61,841 nucleotides of DNA from an uncultured Muribaculaceae bacterium (GTDB taxonomy: Bacteria > Bacteroidota > Bacteroidia > Bacteroidales > Muribaculaceae), in NCBI GenBank assembly GCA_947629175.1, contig CANRCT010000016.1:1-61841 (forward strand), given 5' to 3'. Under the pieces are notes generated by a model that was not told the origin of the DNA, searched no databases, and worked only from the letters and a program-made list of their open reading frames with translations. How positions within the stretch are numbered: the stretch's first letter is position 1; every line of letters begins with the position of its first letter. Of this stretch, positions 1 to 9,776 are shown piece after piece. The position numbers and the translations under genes were made by a program.

Positions 1-1061
1 CTCAGCAGCAGGAGCTATATCGACTGGTCTCTGAGTGGGTAACTCGCGATTTGGGTAACGCATGACGAAAACAGGAAATTCAGCCACTCCAATAGGCTGC
101 GACGACGATTCGAGAGCATATTGGGCAAGCACATTGTCTTTATCCTTGCAGATCAGCAAACCGATCGTAGGATTGTCCTCCTTGGTTTTCAGTATGTGAT
201 TTACCGCCGTCATATATGTGCCGAGTTGACCTATGTCGCCAGCACCAAATGTCCCGGTTTTTACCTCTATGACACAATAGGCGTGTAGTTTTATGTTGTA
301 GAAGAGCAAATCAATGAATTGCTCCGTATGCCCGACTTTAAGACGATATTCTTCACCGACATAGGCAAAACCGGAACCGAGTTCAAGAAGAAAACGCGAG
401 ATATTGGCCATCAAAGCTTTCTTTAGTTCGCGCTCTTTGTATGGCTCAGCCATTTCGGTAAAGTCGAATATATATATAGGTCTTTTGTCAGTTCCTGTGC
501 AAGATCGCTGTCAGGAGCGGGCAACAAGCGAGAGAAACTCGTCAGAGCTTTGCCCTGACGAAGATGCAGACTCGTGTCCATAAATGATTTCAAGACATTT
601 CGCGACCAACCTTCTTCAACCATTTTATGAACATAAAATAATGCGGTTTCTCGTTCTCTTTTTTCGAAATATTTATCTATTAAAGTTCGATGATGCCCCC
701 ACGGAACAGAAAAGATAATATCGTCATGGATATCTTGCGATATGCCCACAAGTTGTGGGCAATTTGCAGACTCCTCACGATAAAGAAGATACAGCTTCTT
801 CATGTATTGTAAATTCTGCCTGGAAAAACCCTCGGCTTCAGGTATGGCAGCCTTCAAATCCTGACTGAGATTTCGATAAAATCCACTACCGTAAACATTT
901 TCGGCATCACGAGCCACGATGTCACGGCCGAGCGACCAATAGAAGCGCAGCATCTCTCGGTTTACTTGCGTGGCAGCCTTGATCTGGCTACGACGGTAAC
1001 GTTCTTTTAGATCCTGAATCCACCGGTAATATCCGGCATCGGTTTTAGTCAGTTTGCTCAT
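1..1061 (-). pseudogene. YhcG/DUF1016-family PDDEXK nuclease, frameshifted and cut by the window edge
   Basis: The N-terminal frame starting MSKLTKTDAGYY has the helical DUF1016 domain typical of YhcG-like proteins. It runs to about position 479, then falls out of frame and ends at 423. The minus strand in the other frame continues smoothly from about 465 to position 1 with the nuclease domain: FIDLLFY followed by VIEVKTG gives a D..ExK pattern, as in PDDEXK enzymes. Removing two bases (one TA) from the dinucleotide tract at 468-478 rejoins the frames. An upstream ATG at 1181 would add 40 residues unlike the family, so 1061 is preferred. YhcG proteins are often found with restriction or defence genes, but their exact role is unclear. 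The C-terminus lies outside the window. The gene is either switched off by slippage, decayed, or affected by a sequencing error. Confidence 0.85.
468..478. repeat. AT-dinucleotide tract at the frameshift point of the YhcG nuclease
   Basis: Five and a half AT units lie inside the coding sequence, exactly where the reading frame is lost. Tracts of this kind can gain or lose units by polymerase slippage. One unit fewer restores the open frame. The tract is short for a phase-variable repeat, so error or one-off mutation is also possible. Confidence 0.7.
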
Positions 1062-1305
1062 GCGAAAAATGGCGAACGGCGATTGATTTCCGTTGACAAA
1101 TGCAAATTTACGAAATTTATGAACATCAAGCTCGTTATCCACTGACATTCCATCCCTCGCCAATCTCACGATAGCATCCATGTCGTACTAAAAAAATAGC
1201 TGTCCGATAAAAATTGTATTAACGAAATTTTTATCAGAAAACTGACATCTTGTAAAAAGATGCGGTGAACCGAGTTCGTTAATAATTTGCAGCCGAGGGG
1301 CGAGG

Positions 1306-1349
1306 GGAAATTTTGCATTGTGGGGAGAATGATGTAATTTTGTATCGGG
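1306..1349 (+). promoter_or_regulatory. 44-bp direct repeat, copy 1, carrying a Bacteroidota promoter for the DUF3791/DUF3990 cassette
   Basis: This 44-bp sequence is identical to 2441-2484. It holds a TTTG at 1312-1315, a 19-bp spacer and TAATTTTG at 1335-1342, which matches the Bacteroidota -33/-7 promoter. Transcription would start near 1349, about 59 bp before the first gene of the cassette at 1408. Confidence 0.8.
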
Positions 1350-1407
1350 GCAGCAACGTCGTTAGCAGCCTGATCAGCCTCATCATTGGCATACAATCCC
1401 ACTCATT

Positions 1408-1626
1408 ATGGATGTCAAGACTCTCGAATTCGTAACATATTGCATCAGCAAATTAGCGCAGACGCTTAAGATGAGCCAGCGTGAGGTTTACCGACGCCTG
1501 AAACAGTCGGGGATTCTCTATGATTACATCGTGCCGTCATACGACGTGCTTCACACCTTCAGTTCGCGCTATCTCGTTGAAGATCTCACAGATTACATGA
1601 GGGAGAAAGGAGTGTTGCCGCAATGA
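1408..1626 (+). CDS. DUF3791 domain protein
   Basis: A 72-residue protein with the pattern of the DUF3791 family: FVTYCISKLA near the start, then a KMSQREVYRRLKQSG helix and a YDVLHTFSSRYLVEDL segment. No signal peptide or membrane span is visible, so it is probably cytosolic. Its stop overlaps the start of the next gene by 4 bp, which suggests translational coupling with the DUF3990 protein. Small DUF3791 proteins are repeatedly found next to DUF3990 proteins; by analogy with toxin-antitoxin pairs it may be a partner or antidote, but that is inference. It is the first gene after the promoter in the 44-bp repeat. Confidence 0.8.
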   Translation: MDVKTLEFVTYCISKLAQTLKMSQREVYRRLKQSGILYDYIVPSYDVLHTFSSRYLVEDLTDYMREKGVLPQ

Positions 1627-2093
1627 GACTCTATCATTCATCCAATATATCCGTGGTAAGGCCTGATGTGATTCATTCCAGAGACTTTCTTGATTTCGGC
1701 AAAGGCTTTTATCTGACTTCGATTCACGACCAAGCTGTAAGATATGCACAACGCTTTATCCGACGTCAGCGGGAGGCATGGGTCAATGCATATGAGTTTA
1801 ATTTCGACTCTTTGGAATGGAAAATCCTGAAATTCGACTGTTACAATAAGGACTGGCTCAATTTCGTCGCCAACTGCCGTGCCGGAAATGATACTACTGA
1901 TTTTGACCTCGTCATTGGAGGCATAGCCAACGATAAGGTAATCCAGACGCTTGACCGATTTTTCGAAGGAGAATTATCGGAGAACGAAACGTTAGGGCTG
2001 CTTAAGTATGAGCGACCCAATATCCAGTATTGCATCCGCTCTCAAAAGATGCTGGATAACTGTTTGAAACACATAGAAAGCCGACAATTATGA
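1623..2093 (+). CDS. DUF3990 domain protein, possible ADP-ribosyltransferase-like effector
   Basis: A 156-residue protein that opens with LYHSSN, followed by DFLDFGKGFYLTS and an AVRYAQRF helix. This is the hallmark layout of DUF3990, in which a His near strand 1 and the GFYLT strand resemble the binding elements of ADP-ribosyltransferase folds. Enzymatic activity is inferred, not shown. It overlaps both neighbours by 4 bp (the ATGA arrangement), so the three genes form one translationally coupled unit. A toxin-like role held in check by one or both flanking DUF3791-type proteins fits the layout. Confidence 0.8.
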   Translation: MRLYHSSNISVVRPDVIHSRDFLDFGKGFYLTSIHDQAVRYAQRFIRRQREAWVNAYEFNFDSLEWKILKFDCYNKDWLNFVANCRAGNDTTDFDLVIGGIANDKVIQTLDRFFEGELSENETLGLLKYERPNIQYCIRSQKMLDNCLKHIESRQL

Positions 2094-2311
2094 CTGACGA
2101 AAGCAAATTGGCATTTCAGGCCAGCAAAAGCGCTAACATAATAAAAAGCCTGTGCGAACTCTATGGATTGTCGTTACAGGAGGCTACCGATGTCTACTAT
2201 CAATCCGACACATCTGAACTAATAGAAGATGGCGTTGCCGATTTACAATGCCGAAGCGACAAGTACCTCGCATCCGTCATATGGGAAGAATATCACGAGT
2301 TTCAAGAATAA
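2090..2311 (+). CDS. Second small DUF3791-like protein of the cassette
   Basis: A 73-residue protein with a helix AFQASKSANIIKSLCELYG and the ending DKYLASVIWEEYHEF, which resembles the C-terminal part of DUF3791 proteins. It is clearly different in sequence from the first DUF3791 protein at 1408, so it is not a recent duplicate. It overlaps the DUF3990 gene by 4 bp and is the last gene of the cassette. The next 293 bp contain no gene but hold the second 44-bp repeat and the suf promoter. Confidence 0.7.
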   Translation: MTDESKLAFQASKSANIIKSLCELYGLSLQEATDVYYQSDTSELIEDGVADLQCRSDKYLASVIWEEYHEFQE

Positions 2312-2440
2312 TACAACAACGAAATCAGACCGCTGAAAATCCCGAGACGTAATCAACATCTGGCCGCATCACGGAAGTTCCCACCACAGACTTCCGCGGT
2401 GCGGCCACTGTTTTTGCAACATGCCGTGATCGCCCGGAGT

Positions 2441-2484
2441 GGAAATTTTGCATTGTGGGGAGAATGATGTAATTTTGTATCGGG
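2441..2484 (+). promoter_or_regulatory. 44-bp direct repeat, copy 2, carrying the suf operon promoter
   Basis: Identical over 44 bp to 1306-1349, with TTTG at 2447-2450 and TAATTTTG at 2470-2477 separated by 19 bp. Transcription would begin near 2484, leaving a leader of about 120 nt before sufB. The two copies are 1135 bp apart and bracket the DUF3791-DUF3990-DUF3791 genes. Confidence 0.8.
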
Positions 2485-2604
2485 CTTGCTGTAGGCAAGT
2501 CTGCACGGCGCATCAGGCAGCGCCATGGCGGTTTCGTCGACAAAGATATCGTCATGGCGGGAAACGTCAACAATGACGCCGCGCAGGTTGTTACACTAAA
2601 GATT

Positions 2605-4077
2605 ATGAGACACGACGACCCAACACCTGCATCGCAGCACAAAGCGCCGGCCGACGCTCTGGCACAGTCCGGCGAATACAAATACGGCTTCTCCACCGAC
2701 ATCGACACCGACATACTGCCCCCGGGGCTGTCGGAGGACACCATACGGTTTATCTCGGCGCGCAAGCATGAGCCGCAGTGGCTCCTCGACTTCCGCCTGA
2801 AAGCCTACCGCAAATGGCTGACAATGAAGATGCCCGACTGGGCGCATCTCGACATTCCTCCTATCGACTATCAGGCGATAAGCTACTACGCCGCGCCGGT
2901 CAAGAAGGAGGGGCCGAAGAGCCTCGACGACGTGGATCCGCAGCTGATCGACACGTTCAACAAGCTCGGCATACCCCTGCAGGAGCAGAAACAGCTCGCA
3001 GGCATGGCCGTCGACGCGGTGATGGACTCCGTCAGCGTCAAGACCACCCACCGGCAGCTGCTGGCCGACAAGGGGGTGATATTCTGCTCCATCTCCGAGG
3101 CGGTCAGAGAGCACCCCGATCTGGTGCGCCGCTACCTGGGATCGGTAGTCCCGGCATCGGACAATTTCTTCGCCGCGCTCAACTCGGCGGTATTCTCCGA
3201 CGGCTCGTTTGTCTACATCCCCAAGGGGGTGCGCTGCCCGATGGAACTCTCCACCTACTTCCGCATCAACGCGCAGGGCACAGGCCAGTTCGAGCGTACG
3301 CTGATAGTGGCCGACGACGATTCCTACGTCAGCTATCTCGAAGGCTGCACCGCCCCGATGCGCGACGAGAACCAGCTCCACGCCGCCATAGTGGAGATCG
3401 TGGTGGAGAATCATGCTGAAGTGAAATATTCGACCGTGCAGAACTGGTATGCCGGCGACCGCGACGGCCGTGGCGGAATATTCAACTTCGTCACCAAGCG
3501 CGGACTCTGCCGCGGCCGCGACTCGAAGCTGTCGTGGACGCAGGTAGAGACCGGTTCGGCCATCACATGGAAATACCCCTCGTGCGTGCTCGCCGGCGAG
3601 GGCGCCACTGGCGAATTCTACTCCGTGGCCGTCACCAACAACCGTCAGCAGGCCGACACCGGCACGAAGATGATACATCTGGCGCCAAACACGCGCTCCA
3701 CCATAGTCAGCAAGGGCATATCGGCCGGACGGAGCCAGAACTCCTACCGCGGCCAGGTGAAGGTCGTAGCCTCGGCCCACGGATGCCGCAACTACACGCA
3801 GTGCGACTCCCTGCTGCTCGGCCCCGACTGCGGCGCCCACACGTTCCCCTATATCGACGTTATGAACGACACATCGGTAGTGGAGCATGAGGCCACGACG
3901 TCGAAGATCAACGAAGACCAGATATTCTACTGCAACCAGCGCGGCATACCCACAGAGGAGGCCGTCAGCCTGATCGTCAACGGCTACGCCAAGGAGGTGA
4001 TGAACAAGCTCCCTATGGAGTTTGCCGTCGAAGCTCAGAAGCTGCTGCAGATATCGCTCGAAGGGAGCGTAGGATGA
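2605..4077 (+). CDS. sufB: Fe-S cluster assembly scaffold subunit SufB
   Basis: A 490-residue SufB. It forms the cytosolic SufBCD complex on which iron-sulfur clusters are built with sulfur from SufS. Family features are plain: [17 protein letters not shown], the beta-helix core, [14 protein letters not shown] and the C-terminal [16 protein letters not shown] segment, in which SufB carries its late Cys and Glu residues. An in-frame ATG at 2554 would add 17 unrelated residues; the start at 2605 (MRHDDPT) fits the family better. It is the first gene of sufBCDS and is driven by the promoter in the second 44-bp repeat. Confidence 0.95.
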   Translation: MRHDDPTPASQHKAPADALAQSGEYKYGFSTDIDTDILPPGLSEDTIRFISARKHEPQWLLDFRLKAYRKWLTMKMPDWAHLDIPPIDYQAISYYAAPVKKEGPKSLDDVDPQLIDTFNKLGIPLQEQKQLAGMAVDAVMDSVSVKTTHRQLLADKGVIFCSISEAVREHPDLVRRYLGSVVPASDNFFAALNSAVFSDGSFVYIPKGVRCPMELSTYFRINAQGTGQFERTLIVADDDSYVSYLEGCTAPMRDENQLHAAIVEIVVENHAEVKYSTVQNWYAGDRDGRGGIFNFVTKRGLCRGRDSKLSWTQVETGSAITWKYPSCVLAGEGATGEFYSVAVTNNRQQADTGTKMIHLAPNTRSTIVSKGISAGRSQNSYRGQVKVVASAHGCRNYTQCDSLLLGPDCGAHTFPYIDVMNDTSVVEHEATTSKINEDQIFYCNQRGIPTEEAVSLIVNGYAKEVMNKLPMEFAVEAQKLLQISLEGSVG

Positions 4078-4125
4078 CAGTCGCTCCCATCCCCTCACAT
4101 CCATAACCGAAAAACAATCGCCAAA

Positions 4126-4884
<759 letters not shown>

Positions 4885-4891
4885 CCACACC

Positions 4892-6232
4892 ATGGACGCT
4901 CTCAGACAATATACAGATCTCTACGACGCACACCGCGAGGCGGTCGACGCCCACGCCCCGGAGCTCCTCAACGCCCTGCGGCCGGCGGCGCGCGAGGCCC
5001 TGGAGGGGGCCCGGCTCCCCGACACCCATACGGAGGGATATGAGCGCACCTCGCTCGAAGAGATGATGGCGCCCGACCGCGGCGTCAACATAATGCGCGT
5101 AGGGCAGGCGTTCGACCTCTCGACCGCCATACGGTGCGAGCTCCCCAACGTATCCACCCTGCAGGCCTATCTCGTGGGCGACACATTCGTGCCCACCGAA
5201 GGGCTTGAGCGCCGGCTGCCCGAGGGGGTGATATTCACCTCCCTCGCCCGTGCCTGCGAGCTCTGGCCCGATCTGATAAAGCCCCGTCTCGGCGCCCTGG
5301 CCGACCTGAACGACACTCCTACCGCGCTCAACACCATGCTCGCGCAGGACGGCGTCGTGGTGCGTATTCCTGCCGGACTGCATCTCGAAAAGCCGCTGCA
5401 GCTCGTCAACGTGTTTGACGGCACGGAGCCTCAGATGGCCGTTCGCCGCCTGCTGGTCATAGTTGAGAAAGATGCCTCGGCGATGCTTCTCACATGCGAC
5501 CACACCCGTCCCGACACCCCGTCGTGCCTCTCGCTGCAGGTGACGGAGATCTGGCTTGACCACGGCGCACAGCTCGACTTCTGCGACATGGAGGAGACAT
5601 CGGCCGACAACGCCCGCTGCTCGCGCGTCTACGTCAGCCAGCACTCATCGTCGCAGCTTCGCGCCAACGTGGTCACACTCTCCTGCGGCACCACGCGCAA
5701 CGACCTGCGCACCGACATCAACGGCGAGCACTGCCTCACCCACATCAACGGAATGGCTATCTGCACCGAGCGGCGCCATGCCGACAACTGCTCCGTGCTG
5801 CGCCATCTCCATCCCCGCTCGCGCAGCCGGCAGCTCTTCAAATACGTGCTCGACGACTACGCCCAGGGCGCCTTCGAAGGCTCGATACTCGTGACTCCCG
5901 AAGCTCCGTTTACCGAAGCCTACCAGAGCAACCGCAACATACTCGCCTCAGCTACAGCCCGGATGCACTCGCGGCCGCAGCTTGAGATCTACAACGACGA
6001 GGTCAGCTGTTCCCACGGCGCCGCCACCGGACAGCTCGACGAGCAGGCGCTCTTCTACATGCGCACCCGCGGCATACCTGAGCGCGAGGCGCGGCTGATG
6101 CTCATGCAGGCTTTCATGGCCGACGTCATCGACTCCGTGGCCATCCCCGGACTCGCCGACCGCCTGCGCCATCTGGTGGAGATGCGTTTCAGAGGCGATA
6201 CGGCAGTGTGCGGCGACTGTCCGGCAAAATAA
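4892..6232 (+). CDS. sufD: Fe-S cluster assembly protein SufD
   Basis: A 446-residue SufD, the SufB paralogue that completes the SufBC2D scaffold. The C-terminal beta-helix core is recognisable: CSHGAATGQLDEQALFYMRT with the conserved His, and YQSNRNILASATARMHSRP. The N-terminal third is helical and poorly conserved, as is usual for SufD. It follows sufC after 7 bp and is followed by sufS after 17 bp, so the four genes form one transcript. Confidence 0.95.
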   Translation: MDALRQYTDLYDAHREAVDAHAPELLNALRPAAREALEGARLPDTHTEGYERTSLEEMMAPDRGVNIMRVGQAFDLSTAIRCELPNVSTLQAYLVGDTFVPTEGLERRLPEGVIFTSLARACELWPDLIKPRLGALADLNDTPTALNTMLAQDGVVVRIPAGLHLEKPLQLVNVFDGTEPQMAVRRLLVIVEKDASAMLLTCDHTRPDTPSCLSLQVTEIWLDHGAQLDFCDMEETSADNARCSRVYVSQHSSSQLRANVVTLSCGTTRNDLRTDINGEHCLTHINGMAICTERRHADNCSVLRHLHPRSRSRQLFKYVLDDYAQGAFEGSILVTPEAPFTEAYQSNRNILASATARMHSRPQLEIYNDEVSCSHGAATGQLDEQALFYMRTRGIPEREARLMLMQAFMADVIDSVAIPGLADRLRHLVEMRFRGDTAVCGDCPAK

Positions 6233-6249
6233 ACCCTCCGACATCCGCT

Positions 6250-7479
6250 ATGGAAAAGAATACACAGCTCGACACCGCCGACATACGGCGCCAGTTTCCG
6301 GCTCTTGACCGCAGGATCTACGGCCATGAACTGATATATCTCGACAACACCGCCACCACCCAGACACCGGCCGCGGTAATCGATGCCGTGCGCGACGGCT
6401 ACCTCGACTCGAAGGCCAACGTACACCGCGGTGTGCATACTCTGTCGCAGGAAGCCACCGCGCGTCAGGAAGCCACCCGCGCCCTCGTGGCCCGCTATAT
6501 CGGCGCCGCCGACACGGCCGAGGTGATATTCACGCGCGGCACCACCGAATCCATCAATCTCGTGGCCTCATCCTACGGACGACTGCTCCACGAAGGCGAC
6601 GAGATAGTGCTCACCGTCATGGAGCACCATTCAAATATCGTGCCCTGGCAGCTTCTCGAAGCCCGGCGCGGAGTGAAGATACGTGTCGTGCCGATGGACG
6701 ACCGCGGTGTGCTCGATCTCGACGCCTACCGTCGCCTGCTCAACGAGCGCACCCGTCTGGTGGCCGTCACCCAGGTCAGCAACGTGCTCGGCACGGTCAA
6801 CCCCGTGGCCGAAATGATCGCCGACGCCCACAGGGCCGGAGCCGTAGTGCTCGTCGACGGCGCCCAGGCGATAGCCCACATGCGTGTCGATGTCAAGGCC
6901 CTCGACGCCGACTTCTACGTATTTTCATCCCACAAGATGTATGGCCCGTGCGGCATAGGGGTGCTCTACGGGCGCCGCTCGCTGCTTGAGGAGATGCCCC
7001 CCTATCAGGGAGGCGGAGAGATGATCAAGACCGTAAGTTTCGACGGCACTGTGTTTGCCGACCTGCCTTTCAAATTCGAGGCCGGTACGCCCGACTTCGT
7101 CGACATCGCCGCCCTTGCCAAAGCCATCGAATGGCTTGAGGCAACGGGAGTGGAGCGTATCGCCGCGCATGAGGAACGACTTCTCGAATACACCACCGGG
7201 CGCATGCAGGAGATACCCGGCATGCGCATATTCGGCACAGCCCCCGGCAAAGGCGCCATCATATCATTCCTGATAGGCCGCGCCCACTCCTACGACACCG
7301 GACTGCTGCTCGACAAGCTCGGCATAGCCGTGCGCACCGGCCACCATTGCGCCCAGCCGCTGATGGAGCGTCTGGGAGTCAGCGGTACCGTCAGAGCCTC
7401 CTTCGCCGCCTACAACACCTTCGCTGAGGCCGACGCTTTCATCGCCGCCCTCCGCCGCATAGCCCCCATGCTCGCCTGA
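6250..7479 (+). CDS. sufS: Cysteine desulfurase SufS
   Basis: A 409-residue PLP enzyme that releases sulfur from cysteine for cluster assembly. The PLP lysine lies in FSSHKMYGPCGIG (Lys229), and the persulfide-forming cysteine in RTGHHCAQP (Cys367), the group II desulfurase form. The start at 6250 is chosen over an in-frame one at 6208 that lies inside the sufD end. No sufE or sufU is in the operon, so the sulfur-acceptor partner must be encoded elsewhere. It is the last gene before a strong hairpin at 7511. Confidence 0.96.
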   Translation: MEKNTQLDTADIRRQFPALDRRIYGHELIYLDNTATTQTPAAVIDAVRDGYLDSKANVHRGVHTLSQEATARQEATRALVARYIGAADTAEVIFTRGTTESINLVASSYGRLLHEGDEIVLTVMEHHSNIVPWQLLEARRGVKIRVVPMDDRGVLDLDAYRRLLNERTRLVAVTQVSNVLGTVNPVAEMIADAHRAGAVVLVDGAQAIAHMRVDVKALDADFYVFSSHKMYGPCGIGVLYGRRSLLEEMPPYQGGGEMIKTVSFDGTVFADLPFKFEAGTPDFVDIAALAKAIEWLEATGVERIAAHEERLLEYTTGRMQEIPGMRIFGTAPGKGAIISFLIGRAHSYDTGLLLDKLGIAVRTGHHCAQPLMERLGVSGTVRASFAAYNTFAEADAFIAALRRIAPMLA

Positions 7480-7510
7480 ACAAGGTATCCCTTTTGGCCT
7501 CACAACAATA

Positions 7511-7554
7511 CATCAGCCCCTCGCAACGGAGATCTCTGTTACGGGGGGCTGATG
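7511..7554. terminator. Hairpin between convergent suf operon and fimbrillin-like operon
   Basis: Arms catcagcccc (7511-7520) and ggggctgatg (7545-7554) are complementary. The hairpin lies 30 bp after sufS and 40 bp beyond the end of the opposing operon, so it can serve both directions. The T-run is weak. Confidence 0.65.
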
Positions 7555-7597
7555 ATTTCTCTGGCCTGAGAGGTGAGAATTACACGTGGCCGGGGCT

Positions 7598-9730
7598 TTA
7601 CTTCTTCTTATTGTGACCCTTTTCGGAAGTATAATAGTCTTCCATGTCGACAGGTATGTCGCGGTTGTTCCATTCATCCACAACCACACGGAAGTCGATG
7701 GCCTTGGTCAGCACAGGATCTCCCTGCTTCTTGCCAACCCAGCGCTTCTTGGAGTTCATCGTGCCCGGGTCGCGCAGGCGACACTGCTGAGAAGGTATGA
7801 TATCATACTCTCCGGCGTATTTCTGTCCGGGAAGAGCCTTCCAGTTGTCGCGGCAGGCGGTAGAGAGCTGTCCGCCGTTGTCGATACCCACACCGCCGAG
7901 ACCGAAGTCGAAGTCGTCGGGAGGATAGATGCCTGCGCCACTGTTCGGCCCCATGAACTCAAGTATGTAGGTATACTTGTAGCCGGGCTCCCACTTGTCG
8001 TCGATAGGCACGCATACCCAGGCGAACTGCTTGAAAACGTCTCTCCATCCCACACTGTAGTCCACATTGGGATAGCGGTAGTTGACATTATCGAGAGGCT
8101 TGCCGGTATCCTTGTCGTAGATCACTCCGTCGGCATCCACGCGATTTCCGAAATTGTCGATACGCTGCGTCTGATCCGGATCGCTGTACATCGGTTGACC
8201 GGTCTCATTGTTGACCGGGAATCCGTCGGCATCCAGCCGGTTGCCGAGATGGTCGCGTGCCACCCCGTCAGGATCCACAGGATTGCCGTTGAGATCCCAC
8301 TTCTCCGGGTCGGTATAGGGGAAGAGGATATGGCGGTGCATATGGTTTTCGTCGCCGTGAACCATCCACACCTGGATGGCGAGAAGTATGTATGCGCCGT
8401 GGTTGTTGGGCTTGCCGTCCTCATCGTAGAACTGCAGCTTCGGATCCTCCTCGCGGTTCTTGTTGTAAGGCACAAGCTGCTGCGGGAGCAGAAGCATGTT
8501 GGTGGAGTCCATGCCCTCATACTCGATATTCTTGTTTGTCAGAAGGTTGCTGACATAGGGTGAGGCCTTGATATTGTCCGTTACGAGGTGGTCGCAGATG
8601 CCGTCGCCGTCGTAGTCGGTGTGATGACCGGGAGTCGGATCGGGCCAGTTCTCGTCATCGGGCTTGTCGGAGCCGGTGCCGGGATCTGTGCCGGGATCAG
8701 TTCCCGGATCGGTTCCCGGATCGGTCGTCTCGCCGTCGCCATCGGCTCTCGAACCGTGACGGCTCTGGGTAGTGGCGCCGGAATCGTCGCCGGAATCCCC
8801 TCCTTCGCCGGAATCCCCTCCCTCATCTCCCTCGTCGGGAACTACAGGCAGCTCGGTGGGATTGTTGATCGAGCGGCCGAGCATCACCGGCTTCGGGAAG
8901 AACCAGCCGTAATGGCTGCGGTTGCAGCCAATATGACGTTCTGACGGATCCACGAGCTTGTCGGGATCGACGATATCGCTGTCATCGAAATTCTGGCGTC
9001 CGGGGAGAGTCCAGTAGAGCTGGTCGTCGCCGATGCCCTCAACCTTGGGCTGCGGGAAGGTGACGTCGCCGTTGTTGATGATGTTGCAGAACCATGCTCC
9101 GGCCACGTAGACGCGCGTATTGTTGTTGGGCGAATAGGCCTTGAGCTCGATCTGTGAAAGGGCGTGGTGGAAATGAAGCTCCACGCCGCTCACCTCGTCG
9201 TTGTAAGAACGCTTGTGCTCGATGATCAGGTCTTCCTGATCCTGCGGACGGTCATACGGGCGGAAGTCATGGATCATCTGCTTCACGGCGCTGATGTCGA
9301 TGCGTCGTCCCTCCTCGTGCGTGGCGCTGTGAGGAAGGAAATTGTCGCGGCTGTAGTGGCCGTTGATGCCCGAGATGAAGCGGTAGGCGTAATAGTCGAC
9401 CCACGCAGCGTCGCGCGGATAGAAATACGGGCCTCCCTCGATCAGCCAGTTGAGGGCGTAATAGTTGGCCTCGATGGAGTCGGGATCGACCTTAGTCACG
9501 AGCAGATCGTGGAAGAATTCCAGACCGTCGGGACAGTAGGCGTAGATACGGAACGAGTCGAGATTTTCCGTAGTATGTATCAGCGAGGTGCGACTGTGGG
9601 TGTTGACCGAGGTGGTGAATCCGATAGGATTGCCACGGTCCTCATTCGTGATCACATCGTCGACACAAGCTGTCAATGCGCTACACATGACCAGCCCTAC
9701 GGCGAAGAGCAAAGTGGAGTAACGTTGCAT
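7598..9730 (-). CDS. Large fimbrillin-like (Mfa-like) cell-surface lipoprotein
   Basis: An exported lipoprotein of about 710 residues: MQRYSTLLFAVGLVMCSALTAC ends in a lipobox cysteine followed by VDDVITNEDRG. The early segment GNPIGFTTSVNTHSRTS matches the opening of fimbrillin-family (Mfa-like) proteins. The middle has acidic, low-complexity linkers (GEGGDSG, then four DPGT units), and the latter part has repeated Asp/Gly/Asn units (NGNPVDPDG, GNRLDADG, GNRVDADG) that look able to bind calcium. A start at 9766 is possible and adds 12 residues. It is the last gene of a three-gene operon and may be a tip or minor pilin-like adhesin. Confidence 0.75.
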   Translation of the reverse strand: MQRYSTLLFAVGLVMCSALTACVDDVITNEDRGNPIGFTTSVNTHSRTSLIHTTENLDSFRIYAYCPDGLEFFHDLLVTKVDPDSIEANYYALNWLIEGGPYFYPRDAAWVDYYAYRFISGINGHYSRDNFLPHSATHEEGRRIDISAVKQMIHDFRPYDRPQDQEDLIIEHKRSYNDEVSGVELHFHHALSQIELKAYSPNNNTRVYVAGAWFCNIINNGDVTFPQPKVEGIGDDQLYWTLPGRQNFDDSDIVDPDKLVDPSERHIGCNRSHYGWFFPKPVMLGRSINNPTELPVVPDEGDEGGDSGEGGDSGDDSGATTQSRHGSRADGDGETTDPGTDPGTDPGTDPGTGSDKPDDENWPDPTPGHHTDYDGDGICDHLVTDNIKASPYVSNLLTNKNIEYEGMDSTNMLLLPQQLVPYNKNREEDPKLQFYDEDGKPNNHGAYILLAIQVWMVHGDENHMHRHILFPYTDPEKWDLNGNPVDPDGVARDHLGNRLDADGFPVNNETGQPMYSDPDQTQRIDNFGNRVDADGVIYDKDTGKPLDNVNYRYPNVDYSVGWRDVFKQFAWVCVPIDDKWEPGYKYTYILEFMGPNSGAGIYPPDDFDFGLGGVGIDNGGQLSTACRDNWKALPGQKYAGEYDIIPSQQCRLRDPGTMNSKKRWVGKKQGDPVLTKAIDFRVVVDEWNNRDIPVDMEDYYTSEKGHNKKK

Positions 9731-9776
9731 TTTATTGATATTTAGATATTTTGTTTTAATTCTCATTCTGACTGTA

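Noticed and set aside
1306-2484. Invertible (phase-switching) promoter of the Bacteroides capsule type
   Set aside because: The 44-bp copies are in direct, not inverted, orientation, and no invertase gene is near. Deletion, not inversion, is what they would allow.
2485-2604. Riboswitch or IscR-like operator in the suf leader
   Set aside because: The 120-nt leader shows no recognisable riboswitch fold or operator; only the promoter in the 44-bp repeat is supported.
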